Origin: Casuarina equisetifolia
Taxonomy: Eukaryota > Streptophyta > Magnoliopsida > Fagales > Casuarinaceae
Direction of reading: 5' to 3'
Assembly: GCA_028551475.1 (NCBI GenBank)
Contig: CM052361.1
Coordinates: 23,015,491-23,079,490, forward strand
DNA: 64,000 bases
In this document: positions 25,122-38,339 of the stretch, piece after piece
How the letters are laid out: each line of letters starts with the position of its first letter
Numbering within the stretch: position 1 is the first letter of the stretch
Notes under the pieces: generated by a model
Told to the model about the DNA's origin: nothing
The model's input: the letters and a program-made list of their open reading frames with translations, nothing else
Database searches by the model: none
Program-made: the position numbers and the translations under genes

Positions 25122-26519
25122 TTGTATCCAAAGCCATTACAATATTCATGATTTAGCTTTCGCTTCTTCCATTCTTTGTCATTTCCTCATTGCTTGTTCC
25201 TTATTTTACACAAGTCTCTTCTCGATCACGATTATTTTTTTTCTTTCTCCATGTTTACTTCCAAGCCTCTTGATATGGATGCCCTCATTATTGAAGATGT
25301 CTCTAACACTAAAGTTAACCCCTTTATAGTGCCTAGCTCGAGCCTCTTAGCTCTGATTGCCTTGCCTACTAGTGTAGATTCTCACCTTCAAGAGCAGCCT
25401 ATTACAGGTTCCTACCCTTCTGGGTCCTTTTTGGCCCACCTTATTTTTTGGCTTCTAGGCCAGCCTCCCATTTTTTTGGGGCCCTTGATTTGAGTTTTGT
25501 CACTTCAGCCCAACCTTTTTTGGTCCAGCCCATGTTAAGCCCACCAGATCCCTTTTTGTTGGGCTCTACCCTAACCCTTACCAGACTTAGCCTAACCATC
25601 GACTTGGGTTGGTATCTTGTGGGTTAGGCCCCTAACCTAGTTTCTTTAGGTTTGAGTCTAAATCCCTACCTAGCTCTCAACCTGGGACAACTTGTAAGTC
25701 AGGCACCCAACCCGACTTCTCCAAGTTTGGGTCTAAATCCCTACCTAGTTCTCAACTTGAGTCAAGTCGCCCTCATAACGCTGATCGACCAGTTAGAACT
25801 CAATGATCTATTATATACTAGCATTTCAAATAGTTCTAAACTTCATATTCTTACCTAATCTCTCACTAACACCGATGATTATGCCATTTAGGCTAGTGAA
25901 TTTTTTCATGCATTAATCACCAAAGATAAAAAAAAGGTTTTCTCAATAGCTCCATCCTAATTATGACTGACCCCCATTTAGCTAACCAATGGTAAAAATG
26001 CAACCAACTTGTTCATTCTTGGCTCGGAAACTACCTTAAAATAAAGGTTGTCGTTGCTTTGATACCTCTACTAGTCCTTGATCTTTCTTACTTGATGAGG
26101 ACTCCCCAGTATCATCCATGTTGCTCTTTCATGTTACAAACCCCTTTGTGGGTCCATCTACACTTGTTATTGAACCTATGATTGAATGCCTACCAGATTC
26201 ACTAGTTACTTTTTCACCTACTTGTGAGGCCTTCCTTTCGGACTCAGCTCCTGCCTCTAATGCTATTTTTGATCATTCTGGTTCCATAATTACGGTTGAT
26301 GATGTTCTAACATTGGCTTCTTCCCCTTCATTAGCTTCACCTCCCCAAACTCTTTGTCATTTAAGGAGATGTACACAACCTCTTACATAGACCAAGGACT
26401 ATATTTGTTACTCTTTCCATTCATCAAGTACACACTATCCAATTTCGTTTTATGTTTGCTTTGCTTAGCTCACACTTGATCATTTGTGTTATATTAGCTG
26501 TATTTTTTTAGGAGTATGA

Positions 26520-28027
26520 ACCCTTTTATTATCATAAGGTTGCTAAGGATCCACGATGGCAGCAAGCCATGAAAGCTGAGCTCTAAGCTCTTATTAATAA
26601 CCACACATGGGATCTTGTACCTAAGCCTGCTCACAGGAAGCCCATCGATTGTAAATAAGTTTACAAGATCAAATACAAGGCCGATGGTTCAGTTGAGCAT
26701 TATAAAAATTGGTTAGTTGCTAAAGATTTCATATAAAAGGAGGGCTTTGAATATCAAGAAACTTTTCTCTTATCACTAAACAAGTCACTATCCATTCCTT
26801 CATTACCATTACTACCACTCGCGACTAGCCTTTTCATCAAATAGACATCCTAATGCTTTTCTTAATAGTGATCTAGATGAGGAAATTTATATGGATTTTC
26901 CTCTGGGTTTATGCAGATAGGGGGACTTTAGAGTATGTTGTCTCCATAAATCCCTTTATGATCTTAAATAGGCTTCTCGACAATGGTATGCATAATTCAC
27001 CATGGCTTTTACTACTGCATGTTTTCGACAATCACGCTATAACTATGCCCTATTTATTTGGCGTAAAGGTACCTTTACCATTTATTTGTTAATTTATGTT
27101 GATGATATTCTCATTATAGGCAACGATACACGAGCCATTTTGGATTTCAAACGATATCTACATTCCATTTTTTGTATCAAAGATTTGGGTCCATTTAGGT
27201 ATGTCTTGGGAATTGAGATTACTTGTTCAACACAAGGCATTTGCCTCAACCAACGCAAGTTCATTCTTGAGATTATTTTAGATGTTGGTTTATTAGGATG
27301 CAAGCCTACCATTATCCCCATTAAACAAAATGTGAAATTAACAATAACAAATTATGATGCTAGAACATCACCTTTAGATAAGGATCCCCTGCTTCATGAC
27401 CCATCTATTTATGAGAGATTAGTTGGAAAACTCATTTATCTCACCATGACTCATCCTAACATATCTTATACAGTGCAAATACTTAGTCAATTTATACATG
27501 ATCCAAAACAATCACACATGGATACGACTTTGAAAGTGGTAAAATATTTAAAAGGTTGTCCAAGTTTAGGAATTCTTTTGTCTTGAGATTGTAACATGGA
27601 GATGATAGCCTATTGTGACACTGATTATGTCACTTGTCCTATGAGTCAGAGATCTATAATTTGATTTTATGTAAAATTGGGAAATTCTTTGTTATTATGA
27701 AAAATGAAGAAACAATCGACTATCTCATTATCTTCTGTAAAGTCAAAATGTCTAGTTATGACAAAGATAGTTTGTAAGGTAGTTTGGATGCAAGGCTTAC
27801 TTCGAGACCTCAGCATTTGGGTAAGGCAACCCACAACCTTGTTTTGTGATAATAATGTAGCCCTCAAGCTTGCAACAAACCCTATAGTCCACAAAATAAT
27901 GAAACACATTGAGGTTGATTGCCATTTCACAAGAGATAAAATTCAAGAAGGTGTCATTATGACTAGAGGAATTAGAACTACTGAACAACTCGCAAACATT
28001 TTTACCAAACCTCAATGTCACAAGTAA
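26520..28027 (+). pseudogene. Copia pol remnant (reverse transcriptase and RNase H)
   Basis: The order follows copia pol. It starts with DPRWQQAMKAEL and NHTWDLVPKP, then the RT active site YVDDILIIGN (about 27095-27125), KDLGPFRYVLGIE, and the connection segment RLVGKLIYLTMTHPNISY. RNase H follows with LFCDNNVALKLATNP and KHIEVDCHFTRDKI. Stops and frame changes break it into at least four pieces (for example at 26586, 26657, 27585 and 27660), so no polyprotein can be made. Confidence 0.92.
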
Positions 28028-28091
28028 CATGTCTATCTATTGAGCAAGCTTGATGTCCTTGACATCTACCAATCACCAACTTGAGGGGGAC

Positions 28092-28338
28092 TATTAGATA
28101 TATGGTTGCCCTAGTATCTACTCTTCCCATATTGAAACATATTACAATATTCTAGCTATGACATAGATATCCATTGTATACGAAAATTATCATTTGTATT
28201 TAATTGTAGTTATTCTTTCCTTAGTCCACTTAATGTATTATAAGTAGGACATTTTGTAACTATGTTTTCTTAAGCAATACAACACAAAATTTCCCAAGTC
28301 CACATTTCTCAACATTGCTTCCTCTCTATTTCCTGTGA
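28092..28338 (+). repeat. 3' LTR of the copia element
   Basis: Starts TATTAG after the polypurine tract TTGAGGGGGA and ends TCCTGTGA. It has the same length as the 5' LTR. Confidence 0.9.
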
Positions 28339-29149
28339 ATCATAAATTCAATTAACCAAGCCACTGTTTGTGACCAATAAATTGAAGGGGTCATTGATTA
28401 GATAAGTCTGGGGCGCAAGTTATGGCTTTTGTTTATGTTTTATTTCTTTCTTGCCTGCTGTGCAGGTCAGTGTATAATTTGATGTAAAATTACATTCAAA
28501 TTCACAAACTTCTTTCAACATGTTTCATAATAATTCTCGGCTTGACAATTATTGAAGGAAAATAAGAACTCAAATGAAAATAATGACACTAAGAAAGTTG
28601 TAACTTTTGTATAAGTTATCACTAATACGAGAAATTCCGAAACAATTTTTAAAAACTTTTGATTAGCAAAATGCTTTAATATAATCAATTTCAAAAGTAC
28701 AAGCAATAAAATACTGAAAGTCTTGAGCACCATAGAATTTCCAATAAAAGGAAATTTAAAAAGAATCCTTGAAGAGAATAAACGGAAAAAAAAAAGAAGG
28801 ATTTTCAGCTCTTTAAGATTGAACAAGAACTGTTTAAGAAAATTATTTTGATGGATATCTCTTCCTGTACTGACTAAGATAGACTCCTCCCTCTTACATC
28901 AAAAACACAGCAGCCTTCAAATTCCCCCTCGGTCCGACTACAAATTTCCATGTCATCGAGAATAACGGTGGAGATTGAGCGTTGCAAATAAGATGCAGTG
29001 GCCAAGGATGGCGGTTTTGAATACTATGGTTCCGGCTATGACTACGTTGGGTTCCATTAATGCAGCTGGAATTATAAGTCTCGTCCATACCTCGTAAATC
29101 TAGATCTTTTGATTCTATATGGCAAAGCTCATGCCTCACAAAGATAATG
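28339..29149. other. Inter-unit spacer, alpha type
   Basis: Contains the phrase TTTCTTTCTTGCCTGC that marks every unit boundary (also 36850, 48305, 60738). The following AT-rich DNA matches 60830-61130. At 28900-29140 a short GC-richer block, ATGGCGGTTTTGAATACTAT on plus, matches 61257-61400. I recognise no protein on either strand. The open frames 28515-28826 and 28894-29139 (minus) are not supported. Confidence 0.55.
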
Positions 29150-32100
29150 ACTAGAAGTCTTGCTACTATTTTCTGGTCTCTCTGACCCAGGCGTCCGAGA
29201 AGAATTGCCCAGGTCCTCCATCGCTGCAGTATGAATCACCCTCTTCACTTGAGTTCTTTCTCAAGGAGTTCCACAAATTCCTCTCCCATTTCCTGCCAAG
29301 TGAAAACATACAACAAGTTTTCACACTAAATCAAATCTAAAATTTTTGAATGACATTTCTTCTATATGGTGTGGTTGCACACATGCGTAATAACTTAAAT
29401 CGTGGAAAAAGTTACCATATGATTATGTTCATATAGACACTAGAACTGAAAGTGTCAATAATGCCTTACCGCAAATTCTTACCACAGGCCTTTTGGCTTT
29501 CCTTGTGAAGCAACAGTCGCTTCCCAATTCCTGGATTCTTCTTCAAGATCTCTAAAGAAGTTCTCTGTAACATCGAATCTAGGATTAGAGCACAAGGTCA
29601 AAGTAAACTTGAGACCTCAAAGGGAAGATACAACAGCTTACAACAAGAATTCAGCACAGCCAAAGTTTTTCTTTATGCAGATACGGTGTCTACAAGGGAT
29701 GACATATCTACCTGTTGTTATTGGAACATCCCTTAAAAAACTTCCTGCAGCATAAAGGGCTTAATTATAGAACACAGAGAATAAATCTGAATTGGAAAAA
29801 GATAAGATATAAGTCCAGAAGATCTTTTCTACACACGTTTTATCATCTTTCCTTTAGAACCCACCAAAAAAAAAAAGGGGGGGGGGGGAAGTTCTTGCAG
29901 ATGAGAAAAACTAGTTGGATGGCATGCAAGGAATCAAGGCATAACAAGGAAATCAAAGGTACCGTTGGCATAGAACACAAGAGTATACCAAGTAGGAAGT
30001 TTATGCAAATGACGAAATAAAGGAGAAAGATTTCCGGTCCAAAGGCTCATTAGTGCATCTAGATGCTCTTCCAAAACTCTGTTGAAATGCAGTTGGTTGG
30101 ATGTTTAGGATAAAATTTGACTAGTCCATTGGCCCAAGAGATCTCATTCATTAGAAGTTCCGCTTAACTAGCATACCACTAGATGGGTGGTAGTGCCGTC
30201 AGTGCAGCAATTTCTCATCTTTCATTGAGTAAATCTCTCGTGAATATACACTTTCATCGCATAGACAGCAAGTTATAAAAGAGAAAACAGGGTTCAATAT
30301 GCAACAGAGCTTACAAATTCATAATGGGTATACCAAACCCGTAAAACTCTTCTCTATCTTTCCCTTTCCTACTTTGGCTTCTTTCAGCATCATAAAAGGA
30401 ATAATCAGATCTGTTATTCCAGTGCCATATTTCCTCCGTGATTTAGAAGCCAGTAATGTATTGTATGCATGTTTGGTCCTTACAAATTTCTATGGTGCAT
30501 TTGCCTGTGTAGCAAAATAGTTTGCAATATTAGCATGATTTATCTATATACCAATAAAAGAATTAGATTTAGGAAAGCAACTTATAAGCAATTTGCAAAC
30601 TATAACACAATATATGAAATTGGAAATGGAACAGCATAAAACTTCAGCATAGCAGTACCTTACAAAAAATGAAATCACAAAACTACAATTGAACGCATGG
30701 TAGAACAAGATAAACTGCCAAGAAACCTATATACATCTAAGGACTTCTTTGCTCTTCCTTTAAAGCACCCAAATGCACAGCAATAAGAAACAACAGGAGG
30801 CAAGCTGATAGCATCAAGAATGTCTGTCAAACTTAGGGAAGCAAGTTGAGATCACTGAAGGATGGTCAATTAGTTTCTCATTCTAGCTGAACATCGCTAA
30901 TTCATTTGTGGGGAGCGGTCGCACCCGCTTAAAGTCTGGCAACATGAATACGAGATATTTTAGATAGGCGCTTTTCTAACTTTTCCAATCTAAACTGAGG
31001 TTGGTTAAAAGCGATAAGAAGAATATGAGGTAAAATGATGGCTGCAAAGCTCGTAAGAAAAACGAAAATTTGAACTGAAAACAGGTTCTTTAGAAGCACA
31101 ATATTTAGCTGGTCTTCTTTAAGAGCTTTTGTAGAAGCTTCATTCTAATGATTGTAGACTTTCAAAAGCTATGTTTCACAAACAACAAATAAGAAAATTG
31201 TGCCCCAAACACTGGGAAGTAACTATTTCGCCTCTGCATGAGCACATCAGTACAGTAAATGTCAAACTATGTTTATTTGATCACACTGCCAATTTTCTTA
31301 CCTATTACCTGGGCGTCAGATTTGTTCATACACTGTACAGATAAACTAGAACTAAAACCATAGCGACTTTGATTCCTCTTTCGCATGGAGACAACTTAAT
31401 CTTACATATCTAAAGCTTTTTTAAAGCTATACTCTCAATTTCGAACTCTACTTGATAATGACTGTTTAGCATGGTTGTTTAAAGTTAACCATTCATCTTT
31501 TCTTCCTCAGGAATGTCATATTGGCAAATGTCAGAATGTGGTTGAAATTAACAGTATATATGAGGAAAGAAAGATACTTAAAGGAAGTTTCGTGTCTCAA
31601 GTAGAGATGATCATCTAATTGATTGACTTACCCTTCTGAATTGGCAAATCTGATGAAATATTGAGTCTCATGGAATACTGCATTATTTGCTCTCAGAGAC
31701 AACTAAGCATGGTTGTTAAGGCATACTAGTCAAAAAGCAACGTGGTTGGCCATTTGGATTTTTGTTAAATTGCTTAAGAGATGTTTGATGGGGTTTTTCT
31801 CAGTACGGAGATTTCACTATTTATGGAGTCACCGACATAACAAAAAATTTATTTATTGCAGCTAAACTTGTGTTAAATGTGTATATTTCGTTGCCATTCT
31901 CAGAGAGATCCCCAAGATTTTGCAGGTAACTGAACCTTAACATCCTTCTTTAGAGTGAATTTGTTCAGAACTCAAAATTACTCAAATAAAGTCATTTACT
32001 TTGAATATATGCAGCGAAATCCCATCTAAACCGTGGCAAAAAGCAAAACACGAATTTTATTGGAGGGAGTTGTTAATCAGCAACTTACCTCCTTATTGAC

Positions 32101-32390
32101 ATCAGGATGATACTTTCAGAGCAAGTTTACGATAAGCCCTCTTGATTTCGTCCACAGTTACCGAGGAAGGCACCCCCAAAACCTCATAAGGAGACTCTGT
32201 GAATCGCTCTCAAAGGGGTAACACTACTTCTTGCCTTCTGCTTGTAACTCCAGAATCTGCAGATGGGCATCGAACATTTGCTTTGATTTTGCAAAGAGAG
32301 AAGCGAAAAGTGAGGAAGAGACCTGAAGCAAAGGTGAGAGAAACAGGGAAGGCTGGCGTATGGTGTCAGAGGCAGAGCCACTCCATGCAT
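29150..32390 (-). pseudogene. J2: J-domain pseudogene
   Basis: Remnants of all five exons of the intact J gene are collinear: about 32089-32390, 30340-30505, 29711-29744, 29470-29568 and 29160-29294. Lesions include one extra T in the J domain (TGATACTTTCAGAG, ~32110), which destroys the HPD frame, and a frameshift before EVLGV. There is also a TAG codon in exon 2 (30490-30492) at the place of a Glu in the intact gene, and a deletion in the last exon. The start MHGVALPL is kept. Confidence 0.9.
29865..29888. repeat. A12G12 homopolymer junction in a J2 intron
   Basis: A run of about 12 A is followed directly by 12 G on plus. The intact gene has only short A tracts at the equivalent place (~17805-17825). 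Confidence 0.9.
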
Positions 32391-33164
32391 GTTGGTGAAG
32401 TAATCTGTAATTTTTCAGCGCTCGTGTCAGAAAGATGCTACTCGAGACATGTCGTCGCGCTTTGGATTTGGAGTTCTCCGCCTTCGGTCACGTTCCTTCA
32501 CCATCGGCCCAGTTCCTCTTGATGTGCATAGATCACAACACTCGACGGTCACAAATGGTTGTCGGATACGTGTCCCAAGCATTTGCTTTTCTATCCGACG
32601 ACCATTTGCTCGACCCCTTGCAAGTGCCGTTTAATATCAAATGGCTGCTGTACTACGGTTCCTAATTCTGACTTTCCATGCTCGAAGATTAAGGTTTTTT
32701 ATTTAAAAAAATTAAGGTTTTGATCTACAAAATAATTATTTTCAGGAGAATATTTTAGTTTTTATCATTTAAAGAAAGTGACAAAAGAAGAAGTAAATTT
32801 AAAAGAAAAAGGTCTTGATTTTTCGACAATCATATTCCATTACCACCTTCATAATCAATCTTTCTTCATCCACAAAAGGACTTTCAACTACGTAATCCTT
32901 GAAAACTTTGCTCTTAAGGTTAGAAAAGTGAGTAACTAACATACAAGACACTAAGAACAAATATCAAACAAGTAATTCAGTAATATAATTTGCCAAATAC
33001 AAATATCATGCCTTAAGACAATGGCAACATTCATACATGGATACATATCTTATTTTTGCATGAAACTTAAACAAACAATAACTAGTCTTGATAAAACCTA
33101 GGAAGATGCATCTTGTAGGTATGGATGCTTGGCTTCCATAGCAGTCTTTGTGACACCAAAGATG
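32391..33164 (-). other. Unit spacer between J2 and RLP-B
   Basis: Homologous to 20300-20987 along its length, with phrases such as GGTTGTCGGATA, CTGACTTTCCATGCT and CAATCATATTCCATTACCACC. It is the former J promoter and RLP 3' flank. No gene is seen. Confidence 0.55.
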
Positions 33165-36100
33165 GTTAATAGAAGATCTTGAACATAATGTTCCCAAGGT
33201 ATGCATAGTACCTTATCCTCCATCTCTTCAAAACATGAGGGGCCAAATGATAACCCCAAGGCCAAAGATAAATCCCAACTCAACACTTATATACTTCCAC
33301 TCAATCATAACTTGAGATTGAGAATGAGTTAGGGGTGATGATCTTAGCTCCTCTTATGCACATTCAAAGGAGGTTTCTAAAAATGTAGAAAATTGCTTGC
33401 CTTGTGGAATTTGACCTTCCAAATGATTGAATGAAAGGTTGAGAACAGACAAAAAGCCAAGACCATTAGCAAGTTGTTCAGGAATTTCACCAATGTGCTT
33501 GTTGCTTGATAAATCCAATGACTCAAGATAGATTAAATTTCCCAACAGCTGAGGAATTTGTCTTGTTAAGGCATTGTGGGATAGGTTAAGCATATGTAGC
33601 ATTTTGAGTTCCTCTAATTCTTCAGGGATAGGGCTAACAAAATTGTTGCATGAGAAGTCAAGTATGGTGTATTCAATATGGATCTTCTCTAGCTTTCTTT
33701 CTGCACCTTTTATCATTAACGTCACTTTATCTTCAAAATTACCAAAAAGACCCCTATATTGAAGGTCACCAAGCTCTAAATCAGCCTCATTTTTATCTCC
33801 CATCATTGCCTTCAAAGTAGATAGGAACATTATTGGAAGTTACCCATTAAAATTGTTTACAACAATGTCTACAATTTGAAGCATTGGCCAAGAGCTAGGA
33901 GACCCAAGATGAGTAATGCTTCCGTAAAATTTGTTAGATCGCAATATAAGGACCCTCAACATGGTTGTGTTATTCAAGTAAAATGGGAACGTACCCTACA
34001 TATGATTGTTCCCAATGCCTAGTAATTGCAACCTTAAACAATTGGCTAGAGATTTTGGTAACTCCCCTTCTAGATGATTTGAATTGAGAGATAAACTTTT
34101 TAGTATACACCCATGTTGAAATGTATTAGCAATAGTGCCACTGAGGTTGTTTGTCCTAAGATGCAACGCCTTAAGAGTTTCACTCATTTGAATCAAGCAT
34201 TTGGGAATTGTGCCACTTAGGAAATTGTTAGACAAATCTAAAAGGTGAAGACTTGTGGCATTACATATTGATCTAGGAATTCTACCAAAGAGTTTATTAT
34301 TTGAAAGTGATAAGACATTTGTGAACCAAGAAACTTGCCAATGTTAGCTGGTATGGTAGAATTGAAATTATTTATTGAGAAATCCAAGTAAGAGATGGAT
34401 GGAAAAATTGGGAGTTGTCCTTGGAGCTGGTTGGAGTGTAGGTCTAGGAAGTTGGAAAAAGATATATTATGGATAAGTCCATTCAAATGCACCAAATTGT
34501 TATGAGAGAGATTTGCAAAAGTAAGACTAGGGTTTTTCAAAAACCAAGTGGGTATATCTCCATAGATCTGGTTATTAGAGAGGTCTACTGAGTATAAGTA
34601 GGACTAGTTTCTTAAGAAATTAGGAAACACCTTCAACTTGCATGAAGCCAAGTCTAACTTCATAATTTGGGGAACTGAGGGCAATGAAAGATTTAATCCA
34701 TCATACTCTATTGACAGGTTATTGTTTAAAAGATCTAGCTTGTCAAGAAATGTTGACTTTTGGATGACATTAAGCTGAAAACTGCCATAGAAGTTGTTCC
34801 AAGAAAATGAAAGTCCATAAAGGTACTGGAAATCAAAGATTTCCATAGGTATTAGGCCCTTCCAATTGATTTATACTTAAATCAAGCTTCATTAGAGGAC
34901 AAGATGAAACATTAGAGAATTTGTTGAGTTCACCATAAAATTGGTTGTTGGAAAGTTGTAACTCCAACAATGATTTACTAGAAAATAAAGAACTTGGAAT
35001 ATTACCATTCAATTGATTGCCACTCAAATCAAGATGATTTAGATTATGAAGTTCTTCCCACCGAATAGAAGTAATTTGATCACTCAAATAATTGTTAGAA
35101 AGGTTTATGTAAGTCAAATTCTTGGCTCTACTAAATGATGGAATTGATCCATTGAAATGGTTGTATGATAAGTCCAAGTAGGTTAATTGTGTGAGGTTTG
35201 TTACTAAGTTTAGAATTGACCCATTGAATTTATTTCCTAATATTGTCAAATAGACCAATTGTGTGAGGCTTGTAATTGAGTTTGGAATTGATCCATTAAA
35301 TCCATTTCCTAATATGTGCAAAGAGACCAATTGTCTGAGATTTGCAATTGAGTTTGGAATTGATCCACTGAAATTGCAAAATTGGAGTAGCATGATTTGA
35401 AGAAAACTATTTGGAAGAAACTCCGGCAAAGAAACTTGAAGAAATAAGTTATATGATATATCAATCATCTTCAATGTTGGCAGTAGGAAGATATTTTTTG
35501 GAAATTGACCATTCAACTCACAAAATGACAAATCCAAGGATGTCAAATTTTTGAAATCTTTGAAAAATTCTAGAACTGGAGTTGAAAAATTATTATTCCT
35601 CAAATGAATAATTGAGAGGGATTGAAGATTCACTAAGGAGGAGTCAATAGAGCCAAAAAGACCACAGCCATTTAAACTCAATACTCTTAGATTTGAAAGT
35701 GACGATGATAAGGTTTGACACCACTCACTATCTTGGGCTGATACAGCTATACCATCAAGATGAAGTTCAGTAAGCTCCGAAAGGTTATGGACCAACATCT
35801 TTAAATTTGTAAGTTTCAATAACGGATCTCCAAAAGAATAGTCATAAGTAGATAAATCAAGAATAACCAACCTTGTCAAGCGTGAAGTGGCTACAGGAAT
35901 ATGCCCAACAAAGCCAGCATGTGATAGGTTCAAATATCTTAAATTCATCAACTTATCGAACTCCGATGGAATCTGTGAGTTGAAGAAATTATAAGCCAAA
36001 TTTAGACTCTGGAGATGCCGAAGACGGAAGAGACTGCTTGACTCAGTGAGCCCACCTGAGATGAATTCATTTGTCAAGACAAGGCCAATAACGCATCCAT

Positions 36101-36320
36101 CATTGCATGTTACGCCTTCCCATGAACAACATTCGATGCTTTGATTCCACCGAACAAGTTTTGTGGAGAAAGTAGGATGAAATACAAGGTCGTTCTTTAG
36201 TTGGAGCAATAAGGACTGCTGGTTGCCAGAACATTGGCTAGACACTGCGAAGGCATAAAAGGTAAGGAAAAGTGCCCATATGGACATCAAGAACACACAC
36301 GAAGGGAACGAAATTCTCAT
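33165..36320 (-). pseudogene. RLP-B: receptor-like protein pseudogene with a long intact N-terminal half
   Basis: The ATG at 36320 opens a signal peptide, then the LRR N-cap (CCSWEGVTCNDGCVIGL) and about 17 LRRs without a break for nearly 490 codons, down to about 34854. A one-base insertion there (GGGCCTAATACC against GGGCCAATACC in the paralogues) shifts the frame. Further lesions are a TAG near 34604, a one-base deletion near 34323, a TAG at 33996, a TAA near 33843, and loss of the C-cap cysteine region around 33354. If translated, the open part would give a secreted LRR protein without a membrane anchor. The frame is also open upstream of the ATG to 36431. Confidence 0.9.
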
Positions 36321-37292
36321 CTTAGGGTGTAATAAGAGACATTCACACAAAAGGAGAAGAAGTGATGAACTTATAGCGCGTTCAGGAGGGTAAAGTCCCA
36401 AGAACACTACCTTTTCGGTCTGCGACTCCAAATCTTCACCGGCTCGAAATCAACCGTGTTTGGTATTGAATAGTAGCTGGAAATGCGGAATGGTAGGTGA
36501 CCGAATAATACTTCCTAGTTCATTTAATAAAGATATAGAGAACAACCATAAAATACCATGGACAATAGAATATGTGCTGAAACTTTCGGCGAATAAGAGG
36601 GTAAAGTACGAAGAACAAGACCATGTCCGACAATGGGGACAACGTGTTGAATGGGAGATTGAAAAAGAAAAGGCGAAGTTCGGGGTAGGAGATTGGGATG
36701 TTAGTAACCCGCCGGAGCTCGCGGATAGGAATCACCCTGCACCTTTTGAATTGCAAAGGTCACATCGCCTTAAAATGAACAACCATCATAATTAATTCAA
36801 ATCATTACATAAATCTGGGGTGCATGTTGTGGCTTTTATTTATGTTATATTTCTTTCTTGCCTGCCGTGCAGGTCTTTGTGTAATATGATCTATAAATTA
36901 CATTCAAATTCACAAACTTTTTTCAGCATGATTTGATAATGTCAATACTCTTAGCATATATTTAAGGAAAATTAGAACAAAAATGAAAATAATAAGATCA
37001 ACCCAGACAGGGATGGTTGAAGGAACACTCTGTTTCACTCGATGCCAAAAAAGTACAAGATCTATTCAAGATTAGAGAGTTATGCATGCATAATATATGG
37101 TGGATCTTCTTGGTCGAGAAGGAAACTTTCTGAAGATTATGACATGATTTCGGGATGCCACTTGCGCCTCATTTATATGTGCAGCGTGCTTTATGGGAAG
37201 GCTGATCTTACTGATAGAGCAAAGAAGCGTTTCTCAGAACTTGATTATGAGATGCAGGAAACTGTTTGCTCCCGTCAAATTTGTGTTGTAAG
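36321..37292. other. RLP-B upstream DNA and inter-unit spacer, beta type
   Basis: Holds the former RLP-B promoter, the boundary phrase TTTCTTTCTTGCCTGC (36850), and from ~36985 a segment closely matching 48445-48715. This encodes on plus the same unrecognised stretch (YGKADL, MQETVCSR, ICVV) that is an open frame at 48470-48844. It is interrupted by the solo LTR at 37293. Confidence 0.55.
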
Positions 37293-38033
37293 TGTTGGAC
37301 GTGGCTCATAATTAGCACATTTCTCTCCCTTATTGTTCTCTTGTTATTGACTAGATGAGATGACACTACTTCCTACTCCTTAAATTTTCGTCCCTTATCA
37401 TAGGTGGTTAGTGGGATATGGTGACTCTTGCTATTCTCAAGGAAGAGTAGTTACACGTGAGAGTGGTTTGAGTTTTGAAGCCAGAAAAAGATACTCCGAT
37501 AGTGTGAGTATCGTGAAACATAAGACAACAAAGAGAAAATAGAGAAAGATAGGGAGCGTGAGAGAAAAACACCAAGAAAGAGTTTGCCGGCCAGATTTGT
37601 GTAGATAGAGTGCAGTTTTCAATATAGTGTAAATTGGTGTGCAGCATATGTAGAACAACGAAAAAGATAAGGAAATCTATAAGTCATTCTTGTTTAATTC
37701 TTGTGCACTTCCTTGTATCCTTAAAGAAGTGCTTGAAGAGTGTGTTTGGTGGAGAATTATTGTTAGAAAACTTATGTACTATTGATTGCAAGTAATGAAA
37801 GAAATCACTTCTAACTTTACTTGTGGATGTAGGCAATTTATTGTCGGAACATAAATTTGTGTGTTTTCTTGTATAATTTTATATTTTTTATTTAATTCCA
37901 TATTTAGCCAACATCAAAACAATATCTTAAGCTCGCAAAAAGTTTTTTTTTAATAATTAATTTGAGTTTAATTATAACACATCATTTACATTTTTGTTAT
38001 ACTTTATATACCAATTTGTTATTTTACACAACA
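37293..38033. mobile_element. Solo LTR with target-site duplication
   Basis: This 741-bp insertion starts TGTTG and ends CAACA, the inverted terminal repeats expected of an LTR. It is flanked by GTAAG (37288-37292) and ATGAG (38034-38038). The paralogous uninterrupted site near 48712 reads GTGAG, so both flanks are one mutation away from an original 5-bp target duplication. No internal region or second LTR is present, so this is a solo LTR left by recombination. The superfamily cannot be told from the LTR alone. Open frames inside it (37408-37658, minus) are not genes. Confidence 0.85.
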
Positions 38034-38180
38034 ATGAGGATGGCAATTAAAAATGCTAAATTCAAGAAGATCATTGAGAAAGTACGAGGTGCAGTTGGGA
38101 CGGGAAAATCCGATACATATGCCCTCTGTATATAGATCGTGATCATCACCCCGTGCTTGCTTTAGTCATGTAACGTTTCC
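38034..38180 (+). pseudogene. Downstream half of the unrecognised beta segment, split by the solo LTR
   Basis: AAGATCATTGAGAAAGT and GTGCAGTTGGGACGGGAAAA match 48738-48780. Together with ~37042-37287 this is the broken copy of the open frame at 48470-48844. Function unknown. Confidence 0.6.
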
Positions 38181-38339
38181 TCAACAAAGCCTCTCTCCAA
38201 ATCCTTTCATAAATTTGTCATATGTTTGAATTATGGATGGAAATTCAATCCAAGCTGCGGATGTAAGACAAGTTGGGCAATTAAATAGTCACTTCAACGT
38301 GTAGTGGGATGAAGCAGGAAACTAATAATAAATTTGTCG

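Larger units (their letters stand above)
24875..28338 (+). mobile_element. Ty1/copia LTR retrotransposon, internally deleted and dead
   Basis: The two LTRs (24875-25121 and 28092-28338) are both 247 bp and differ at roughly 25 positions by hand count, about 10%, so the insertion is old. A primer-binding-site-like TTGTATCCAAAGCC follows the 5' LTR directly (initiator-Met type in copia elements). A polypurine tract, TTGAGGGGGA, ends at 28090. Flanking 5-mers are ATTAT and ATCAT, an imperfect target duplication. The element is only 3.46 kb, against about 5 kb for the family. A gag scrap (LANQW...CNQLVHSW, ~25980-26030) is followed by reverse transcriptase and RNase H; protease and integrase are missing. 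Confidence 0.92.

Noticed and set aside
28515..28826. 103-codon minus frame rich in Phe and Leu
   Set aside because: AT-rich spacer DNA. The paralogous spacer at 60830-61130 does not keep the frame.
37408..37658. Two overlapping minus-strand frames rich in Leu, Phe and Cys
   Set aside because: They lie inside the solo LTR and are not coding.
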